From IMG/VR virus record IMGVR_UViG_3300044535_001493, positions 1 to 60,687 of that record: 60,687 nucleotides of DNA, one strand, 5' to 3'. The stretch is from a virus. A program made the position numbers and the translations under genes. This document shows positions 54,754-60,687 of this stretch, piece after piece. The notes under the pieces are model-generated. The model searched no databases, was not told where the DNA came from, and was given only the letters and a program-made list of their open reading frames with translations. Positions within the stretch are counted from its first letter, which is position 1; the number at the start of each line of letters is the position of its first letter.

Positions 54754-56418
54754 ATGGCAAGAAATCAAAGAGAAGTAGAAGACGCATTATTCCAGATTAA
54801 GAATTTGGAAGAGTCTTTACAAAGGAACGCACAAGGAATACTTTCATCTACGATGAAGGAAGAAATCAATTCATTAGTAAAAGAATCTCTAAAAGAACAA
54901 GATGAGGTTGAGGATGAAGAAGAGATTGACGTGGACATTGAGGACACTGATATTGATAACGAAGAAGGTACTGATGACGATGAATATGCCATAGATGATA
55001 TGGGTGATGAAGAAATGATGGGTCAACCAGTAATACCTTCTGATGATGACACAGTCGATTTGACCCAAGCTTCAGATGCTGAAGTTTTAAGAGTATTTAG
55101 AGCGATGGGAGATAACGATGGTGTTGTAGTAAAAAGAGATGATAATATGATACATTTATCTGATAACGAAAATGATACAGAATACATTATCCAACTTTCT
55201 GAATCAATGATGGATGATAGTGAATTAAAAGAATTTGGTAAATCTGAATTTGATTTGTATTCACATCATTTTGGTGATGATGAAGATGAAGATGATTTTG
55301 AAAATTTATCTTTTGGTTTTGAAGACGAGGAGGATGAAGAAGAAGATGAATTTGGTGACTATATGCCTATGAACAAATTGGATATGGGTATTAGAGAAAA
55401 AGGAATGTTAAATCAAGATTCACTTGCTAGTAAATTTAACTCTAATGATTTTGAAGATGATTTTGAAGATGATTTTGAAGATGATTTTGATTATTCGTCT
55501 TTGGCGGAAGAAGAACTAATGGTTCAAGGTAGTCAACAAGGAACAACTCCTGGTGGACAACAAGACGATGGAAGTCCAATGCCGGCAGAAACAACTGAAA
55601 ACATCTACGAATTAGAATTGGATGATATGATGGATTTTGAAGATTCTGAAACTCCAATTGAATTTATGGAAGATGATTTTGAAGATATTCGTAACCATAG
55701 AATGATGGAAGCTAAAGGATTTAAAGCAAAAGGTGTCGGAATGGGTAATGCTTCTAAATATAGAATGAGTAAAAAACCAAACATGGATGGCGGTTTTAAA
55801 ACAGTTAAGAAAAACGCCAACAAAACTATGGGTACTGGTAAAGCAAAATTCGAATATAAAGAAGGTGAAAACTTAGAGGGTAAATTCAATGTAAAACCTA
55901 AACCTTCTATGAGAAAATCAGAATTTAAAGAAGCGTCAAGAACTTTAGGTAATGGTAGATCTTGGGGTAAACCTGGTGTAGACAAAAGAAGAGCGGCACC
56001 AGCTAACCTAAGAAAAGAAAGTACTGAAGAACTTGAGTTATTAAGAGCAAAAAATGATGAATACAGAAAAGCACTTGATTTGTTTAGAACTAAATTAAAT
56101 GAAGTTGCTGTATTTAATTCAAACCTTGCTTATGCAACTAGATTGTTCACAGAACATTCAACAACTAAACAAGAAAAGATTAATATTCTTAGAAGATTCG
56201 ACAATGCCGAAACTTTAAAAGAATCTAAAAATCTTTACAGAACACTTAAGTCAGAGTTAGACTCGCCAAAATCTAGTGAAAATACAATCACAGAATCAGT
56301 ACAAAGAAGAGTAGAGATTACTCCATCTACTGGATCTGCGGTAAATTTGATTGAATCAAAAACGTATGAAAATCCACAGTTTTTACGAATGAAAGACTTA
56401 ATGACTAAAATAAAATAA
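54754..56418 (+). CDS. Acidic scaffold/prohead core protein (gp22-like), 554 aa
   Basis: Position (protease, scaffold, capsid order) and composition identify it. Residues 45-330 are strongly acidic with a DDFEDDFEDDF repeat, followed by a basic stretch (residues 330-420). The C-terminal coiled coil (ELELLRAKNDEYRKALDLFR to NILRRFDNAETLKESKN) resembles other T4-type scaffold ends. Several potential Glu cleavage sites (TITES, NLIES) lie near the C-terminus. The last residues PQFLRMKDLM resemble the leader motif. It would be degraded and expelled at maturation. Confidence 0.85.
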   Translation: MARNQREVEDALFQIKNLEESLQRNAQGILSSTMKEEINSLVKESLKEQDEVEDEEEIDVDIEDTDIDNEEGTDDDEYAIDDMGDEEMMGQPVIPSDDDTVDLTQASDAEVLRVFRAMGDNDGVVVKRDDNMIHLSDNENDTEYIIQLSESMMDDSELKEFGKSEFDLYSHHFGDDEDEDDFENLSFGFEDEEDEEEDEFGDYMPMNKLDMGIREKGMLNQDSLASKFNSNDFEDDFEDDFEDDFDYSSLAEEELMVQGSQQGTTPGGQQDDGSPMPAETTENIYELELDDMMDFEDSETPIEFMEDDFEDIRNHRMMEAKGFKAKGVGMGNASKYRMSKKPNMDGGFKTVKKNANKTMGTGKAKFEYKEGENLEGKFNVKPKPSMRKSEFKEASRTLGNGRSWGKPGVDKRRAAPANLRKESTEELELLRAKNDEYRKALDLFRTKLNEVAVFNSNLAYATRLFTEHSTTKQEKINILRRFDNAETLKESKNLYRTLKSELDSPKSSENTITESVQRRVEITPSTGSAVNLIESKTYENPQFLRMKDLMTKIK

Positions 56419-56435
56419 ACTTTTTAAAAGTACAG

Positions 56436-56445
56436 TATATTTATA
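56436..56445 (+). promoter_or_regulatory. TATATTTATA box (putative phage promoter)
   Basis: An exact copy lies 40 nt before the major capsid ATG. The longer leader is A-rich. Confidence 0.5.
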
Positions 56446-56485
56446 ATATACATAAATAAAAAATAAAGCCAAAAAACAAATAAAA

Positions 56486-58357
56486 ATGGGAGCATTATTA
56501 GAATCAGGTCTTGTTGGTAACATTGGGTTAAAACACCTTAAAGTTATCAAAGAAGATACAATTAACAAATGGGATAGATTAGGATTCCTAGAAGGTCTTA
56601 AAGGACATTTAAAAGAGAACGTTGCGCAGTTGTATGAAAACCAAGCGTCTCACTTAATTAACGAAGCAACTTCTGAAGGTTCAAACGGAGCTTTCGAAAC
56701 TGTTGTTTTCCCTATCGTTAGAAGAGTATTCTCTAAATTATTAGCTAACGATATCGTATCTGTACAAGCTATGAACTTACCAATTGGTAAATTGTTCTAC
56801 TTCGTACCTAAAATCCAAGGATATTCAAGTGGTTATGATAACGGAACATCAGGTGTTCATTATCCACCAGTTGGTTCTCCAGAAGCAGTTAACTCTGGTC
56901 AAAACAGTCCAGGACAAGGTTATGACTCTGGATTCCCTTACGCAAAAAATCTTTATGATTTATTCTACGAAGGTGCTGAACCAGGATTAGATCCAGGTGG
57001 ATTATTTGACTATTCAAAAGGTCGTTGGTCTGCAATTACAGCTCCAGCTACAGTTGTTGTTTGGACTGGTAGTTCTTTAGTTGACGCAACAGGAACATTA
57101 GTTGATCGTTATATTGGTAACACAAGAAAAGTTCTTATCAAACTTTGCGGATGGAATAACTTACCAGGTGCTGGTAAATTAATTGGACCTGACGGAAATG
57201 AGATTGATTCTGAAACTTTCCTTTCAGATTTGAAAATTTTACCAAACTCTGGTCTTGGATTTTCTTCTGGAAATACTTGTCCACTTCCTACAGCTGCTAC
57301 ACCACTTTTATTTAGAGTTGTTACTCAAAAATATGGTAAAGGAATTGTAGAATATGGTCAACAATCACAAACTTATTTCCCTGGTGGAAGTCCTTCAGGA
57401 ACTGCATCTAACACAGGTAATGGTGGATCTTTCTACGATATCTGTGATGCAAATGGTTGTATCTTCTTAGAAGTTGACCTTTCTTGTCCTGCTTGTGCTA
57501 GCTGTGGTAATGATACATTAGACGGATACACAGGTTCTTCTATTTCCGCAATTACTTCTGGTACATCATTTACTGCTGTATGGAGAAGATACGAAGAACT
57601 AGAATTTGAAGAAAAAATCGGAGAAGTTTCTTTCGACTTAGAATCTGTAACAGTTTCTGTATCTGAAAGAAAATTAAGAGCACAATGGTCTCCAGAGCTT
57701 GCTCAAGACGTTGCTGCATTCCATAACATCGATGCTGAAGCTGAACTTACAGCATTACTTTCTGAGCAAGTTGCTGCTGAAATCGATAGAGAAATCTTAA
57801 GAGATTTGAGAAAAGGTGCTGCTTGGAACTTGAGATGGGATTACAACGGATGGAGAAGATTAAGTTTAACAACTTCTTACACTCAAAAAGATTGGAACCA
57901 AACTTTGATTACTGCAATCAACCAATTGTCTGCACAAATTCACAAATCAACTTTGAGAGGTGGTGCTAACTGGATTGTTGTATCTTCTGAGGTTTCTGCA
58001 ATCTTTGATGACTTAGAATACTTCCACGTATCTAACGCGTCTCCTGAGCAAGACCAATACAACATGGGTATTGAAAGAGTTGGAACATTGGCTGGTCGTT
58101 ACCAAGTGTATAGAGACCCTTACTTCCCACCAAACACAATTTTGTTGGGTCACAAAGGAACGTCTTTATTAGACACAGGTTACATCTACGCACCGTATGT
58201 ACCTCTACAATTAACACCTACAATGTATAATCCGTTCAACTTTACGCCTATCAAAGGTATTATGACCAGATATGCGAAAAAAATGGTAAATAACAGGTTC
58301 TACGCCCGTGTTACTGTTGACGGTGTTCGTACATTTGATTTAAGAGAATTGAGATAA
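56486..58357 (+). CDS. Major capsid protein (gp23-like)
   Basis: The product is 623 aa. The N-terminal region (VAQLYENQASHLINEATS, then FETVVFPIVRRVFSKLLAND) matches the T4 gp23 pattern. The first 25-60 residues, with GLKHLKVIKED, would be removed by the prohead protease. The central 150-370 region is Gly/Pro-rich and Cys-containing, probably an insertion or exposed domain. The C-terminus (YRDPYFPPNTILLGHKG, FTPIKGIMTRYAKKMVNNRF) is also gp23-like. Codon use is visibly richer in C-ending codons (TTC, AAC, TAC) than in neighbours, as expected for the most abundant protein. Confidence 0.95.
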   Translation: MGALLESGLVGNIGLKHLKVIKEDTINKWDRLGFLEGLKGHLKENVAQLYENQASHLINEATSEGSNGAFETVVFPIVRRVFSKLLANDIVSVQAMNLPIGKLFYFVPKIQGYSSGYDNGTSGVHYPPVGSPEAVNSGQNSPGQGYDSGFPYAKNLYDLFYEGAEPGLDPGGLFDYSKGRWSAITAPATVVVWTGSSLVDATGTLVDRYIGNTRKVLIKLCGWNNLPGAGKLIGPDGNEIDSETFLSDLKILPNSGLGFSSGNTCPLPTAATPLLFRVVTQKYGKGIVEYGQQSQTYFPGGSPSGTASNTGNGGSFYDICDANGCIFLEVDLSCPACASCGNDTLDGYTGSSISAITSGTSFTAVWRRYEELEFEEKIGEVSFDLESVTVSVSERKLRAQWSPELAQDVAAFHNIDAEAELTALLSEQVAAEIDREILRDLRKGAAWNLRWDYNGWRRLSLTTSYTQKDWNQTLITAINQLSAQIHKSTLRGGANWIVVSSEVSAIFDDLEYFHVSNASPEQDQYNMGIERVGTLAGRYQVYRDPYFPPNTILLGHKGTSLLDTGYIYAPYVPLQLTPTMYNPFNFTPIKGIMTRYAKKMVNNRFYARVTVDGVRTFDLRELR

Positions 58358-58381
58358 TCAAAATCCTTAAAAATATAAGGA

Positions 58382-58410
58382 AAAGGTCAGAGAAATCTGA
58401 CCTTTTTTTG
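58382..58410 (+). terminator. Rho-independent terminator
   Basis: AAAGGTCAGA/TCTGACCTTT around GAAA, then T-rich; closes the capsid gene. Confidence 0.92.
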
Positions 58411-58447
58411 TTTATATAAAAACAATTGATTTTTTATACTTATATGG

Positions 58448-58457
58448 TATATTTATA
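58448..58457 (+). promoter_or_regulatory. TATATTTATA box (putative phage promoter)
   Basis: An exact copy ends 4 nt before the ATG of the HNH gene. Confidence 0.45.
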
Positions 58458-58461
58458 TTAT

Positions 58462-59145
58462 ATGAAGAAGTATATCCCAACACAAGAAACCATTGATACA
58501 ATACTTAAAATGTATAATAATGAATTATTAGGTTCAAAAACTATATCAGAAAAAATAAACTTAAATCAACAAATTATTTTAAGAATTTTGAAAGGAAATG
58601 GTATACAAGTTGGCCCACCTGGAAGAAGATTTATTGGTGGGCGAAAAGTTGCTGTGAAAAAACACGAATCTAAACCCGAAACAAAAGTACGTAAGAGAAA
58701 AAATTATGAATATTGGTACGAACAAAACAAAGAACACAGAAAACAATATTTAAAAGAATATCGTGAAAAAAACATAGACAAAATTCGTGAAATAAAAAGA
58801 AACTACGAAAGAACCCGTAAAGCAAATGACCCCATCTATAAACTAATCAATAATTTTAGAACCGCAATATACCAAGTATTAAAAGAAAACCAAGTTCAAA
58901 AAAACGGACACTATTTTGACATACTTAAATATTCACCAGAAAATCTAATAGAACATTTAGAAAATAAATTTAAAGATAATATGACTTGGGATAATTATGG
59001 TGAGTGGCACGTAGACCATATAAAACCAATATCATCGTTTAAAATTACAGAAATTGGTGATAAAGAATTTATGTCTTGTTGGTCATTAGAAAACCTTCAA
59101 CCATTATGGGGTGAAGAAAATATCCGTAAATCAAACAAATTATAA
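58462..59145 (+). CDS. HNH endonuclease with N-terminal HTH, 227 aa
   Basis: I chose the ATG at 58462; the longer frame starts with TTG. Residues 1-45 form a helix-turn-helix-like segment (TIDTILKMYNNELLGSKTIS). A basic region follows, then the HNH core WHVDHIKPISSF (about 182-193) and NLQPLWGEENIRKSNK. Free-standing HNH enzymes of this type are common mobile homing endonucleases, and it sits right after the capsid gene. A packaging-associated HNH role is less likely this far from the terminase. Confidence 0.88.
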   Translation: MKKYIPTQETIDTILKMYNNELLGSKTISEKINLNQQIILRILKGNGIQVGPPGRRFIGGRKVAVKKHESKPETKVRKRKNYEYWYEQNKEHRKQYLKEYREKNIDKIREIKRNYERTRKANDPIYKLINNFRTAIYQVLKENQVQKNGHYFDILKYSPENLIEHLENKFKDNMTWDNYGEWHVDHIKPISSFKITEIGDKEFMSCWSLENLQPLWGEENIRKSNKL

Positions 59146-59156
59146 TCTATCACCAC

Positions 59157-59173
59157 TAAATGTTCATTTGACA
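59157..59173 (+). promoter_or_regulatory. 17-nt element shared with position 624
   Basis: TAAATGTTCATTTGACA is identical to 624-640, again upstream of an exported-protein gene. Confidence 0.45.
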
Positions 59174-59231
59174 CAAAATTTACTTTATAATTAAACTTTT
59201 TCAAAGTATTTATTAAGAAAAATATTTAATT

Positions 59232-60687
59232 ATGAAAAGTTTTTTAATCTTATTATTTACCCTAATTTCTTTTTTGGGTTTTACACAAGTATCAAGTCTT
59301 TATTCATTTTCTGAAACAACTGGTACATATACAGCAATTGTTGGTGGTACGCAATTAGTAACAACAACTGGCGGTGCCGTCACTTATGATACTGATGGTA
59401 GTTATTTTACAATACCATCTGGTTCACAATTTCAGTTTAATAATACAACAATAACATCTGTTAATATGACAGCAGATGGTGCTTTGTTTTTAAACCCAGG
59501 AACAACAACAACAGGAAACGGTGTAACGGGGCCAATATCATCAACAGGTACTGCAGTAGGTGTTATTACAGGTATGGGTATGGATTTAAGAAGTACGGCA
59601 ATTGCGTCACAAGTATATGAAAGAAGATGGGAGGATGTAGGTACTGAAGTGGTGTTTCAATGGCAAAATGCCGCAAGGTATTTACAAAGTAGCTCAGAAA
59701 GATTTTCATTTCAAATTAGAGTAAACAAATCAAATGGTCAAATAAGAGTTGTGTATGGTAATATGACAACAATTACAACAAGTACAACTTATCAACCAAT
59801 GGTTGGTTTAAGAGGTTCAACAAATACAGACTACAATAACAGAAGATTAACAACTTCTATACCGGATGCAACACCAAATTGGGGAACGCCAAATGGTACA
59901 ACCGCTGGAACATCTAATGCTCACAACGTAAGGTTTCGTAGTGGATGTGTCCCTACTAGTGGATTAATATTTATTTGGACTGTGCAATCTTGTATAGGAC
60001 CCACATTACCAACAATATCTTACACTTCATCATCAACCGCAAATCTTTCTTGGACAGCGCCATCACCAACACCAAGCAATGGTTATAATTGGGAATTAAG
60101 GTCGTCAGGTGCGGGAGGAAGTGGAGCTACGGGTCTAGCGGCGTCTGGTTCAGTTACTGCCGGAACAACAACCACGACCGCGAGTAGTTTAACCCAACAA
60201 ACGTCCTATATTCTTTATGTGCAAAGTAATTGTGGTGGAACTACAAGTTCTTGGGTTGCTTCTACCGCATCCATAAGCCCACCAACTAATAATGATTGTT
60301 CAAATGCAACATCTGTCACAGTAAACAGTTCCTCAACTTGTACCTCAACAACTTCCGCTAGTAGTGTTGGTGCGACACAATCCTCAGCAGCATGCGCCGG
60401 TACAGGTGCAGATGATGATGTTTGGTTTTCTTTTGTCGCAACAAATACTTCGCATGTTATTACTGTCACACCAGGTACTATGAGTGATGTTGTTTTTCAA
60501 GTGTATGACGGTAATTGTGGTGGACTTTCATCACTAGCTTGTATTGATGCTACAGCAGGTTCTAGTGTAGAAACCACAACAGTTAATAGTTTAAGTATTG
60601 GTGTTACTTACTACATAAGAATTCATAGTTACGCATCCACTGTTGGGTCAAGAGGTACTTTTACTGTTTGTATTACAACACCCTGTA
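59232..60687 (+). CDS. Large exported multidomain protein with Fn3-like domain (3' truncated by window edge)
   Basis: The ATG at 59232 opens at least 485 codons without a stop. A signal peptide (KSFLILLFTLISFLGFTQ) leads to a beta-rich domain (FRSGCVPTSGLIFIWTV). An Fn3-like domain follows (TISYTSSSTANLSWTAPSP to TSYILYVQSNCG). Then comes a PPC-like domain (NDCSNATSVTVNSS, DDDVWFSFVATNTSHVITV, DVVFQVYDGNCGGLSSLAC). This architecture is typical of Bacteroidota T9SS-exported surface proteins, which usually end in a C-terminal sorting domain, here out of view. Confidence 0.88.
   Translation, partial: MKSFLILLFTLISFLGFTQVSSLYSFSETTGTYTAIVGGTQLVTTTGGAVTYDTDGSYFTIPSGSQFQFNNTTITSVNMTADGALFLNPGTTTTGNGVTGPISSTGTAVGVITGMGMDLRSTAIASQVYERRWEDVGTEVVFQWQNAARYLQSSSERFSFQIRVNKSNGQIRVVYGNMTTITTSTTYQPMVGLRGSTNTDYNNRRLTTSIPDATPNWGTPNGTTAGTSNAHNVRFRSGCVPTSGLIFIWTVQSCIGPTLPTISYTSSSTANLSWTAPSPTPSNGYNWELRSSGAGGSGATGLAASGSVTAGTTTTTASSLTQQTSYILYVQSNCGGTTSSWVASTASISPPTNNDCSNATSVTVNSSSTCTSTTSASSVGATQSSAACAGTGADDDVWFSFVATNTSHVITVTPGTMSDVVFQVYDGNCGGLSSLACIDATAGSSVETTTVNSLSIGVTYYIRIHSYASTVGSRGTFTVCITTPC

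Overview
The window reads as part of a large, lytic-type, T4-like myovirus that infects a member of the Bacteroidota, most likely a flavobacterium. Three things support this. (1) The right half carries a T4-order head module on the + strand: large terminase (gp17-like), portal (gp20-like), a prohead protease (gp21-like), an acidic scaffold (gp22-like) and the major capsid protein (gp23-like). (2) Many transcription units begin with the Bacteroidota vegetative promoter (a TTTG box about 20 nt ahead of TAnnTTTG), and the genes lack Shine-Dalgarno sequences. (3) Several genes encode exported proteins of Bacteroidota style, including one with a type IX secretion (T9SS) type-B C-terminal domain. 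The sequence is very AT-rich and densely coding.

Layout. 0-2.4 kb: end of an unknown gene, two small genes and three exported adhesin-like genes. 2.4-11.8 kb: small unknown genes, membrane proteins, an L,D-transpeptidase-like protein, GMP reductase with a hotdog thioesterase, a metalloprotease and a lipoprotein. 11.8-23.5 kb: eight large, partly paralogous proteins, probably virion-associated. 23.6-25.4 kb: a two-domain glycosyltransferase. 25.6-32.3 kb: an RNA island with about 25 tRNA or tRNA-like genes, several structured RNAs, small ORFs and a YkuK-type RNase H-like protein. 32.3-36.3 kb: a DUF2927-type exported protein, a holin-like peptide and an M15-like peptidase. 36.35-37.32 kb: a roughly 0.95 kb transcription unit with its own promoter and terminator that seems to encode only a giant structured RNA. 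37.6-38.0 kb: a tmRNA on the minus strand. 39-42.5 kb: an M20-type peptidase, a ClpC-like unfoldase and a UVR-motif protein. 42.5-58.4 kb: late structural genes, with a phage ribosomal protein bS21 gene embedded on the opposite strand. 58.4 kb to the end: an HNH endonuclease and the start of another large exported protein.

Four ideas tie the window together. First, at least fifteen otherwise unrelated proteins share a short amphipathic N-terminal peptide (type 'LTESEL..LI.K.IKE' or 'LLLE..RMK.IMG'). It resembles the capsid-targeting peptides that T4-type prohead proteases cleave after Glu, and suggests a large set of head-packaged, probably injected proteins, including peptidoglycan-active ones. 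Second, the phage appears to carry a translation kit: tRNAs (several structurally aberrant, one Arg tRNA with a 30-nt insertion in the anticodon loop), tmRNA, bS21 and apparently leaderless mRNAs. Third, tmRNA, a ClpC-like unfoldase with a VGF loop, a UVR protein and a peptidase lie within 5 kb and could form a phage-directed tagging and proteolysis route. Fourth, two promoter classes are visible: host-type TAnnTTTG for RNA and accessory genes, and TATATTTATA immediately upstream of many, mostly structural, genes.

All functional assignments come from reading the sequence and from recalled family motifs. No database search or folding program was run.
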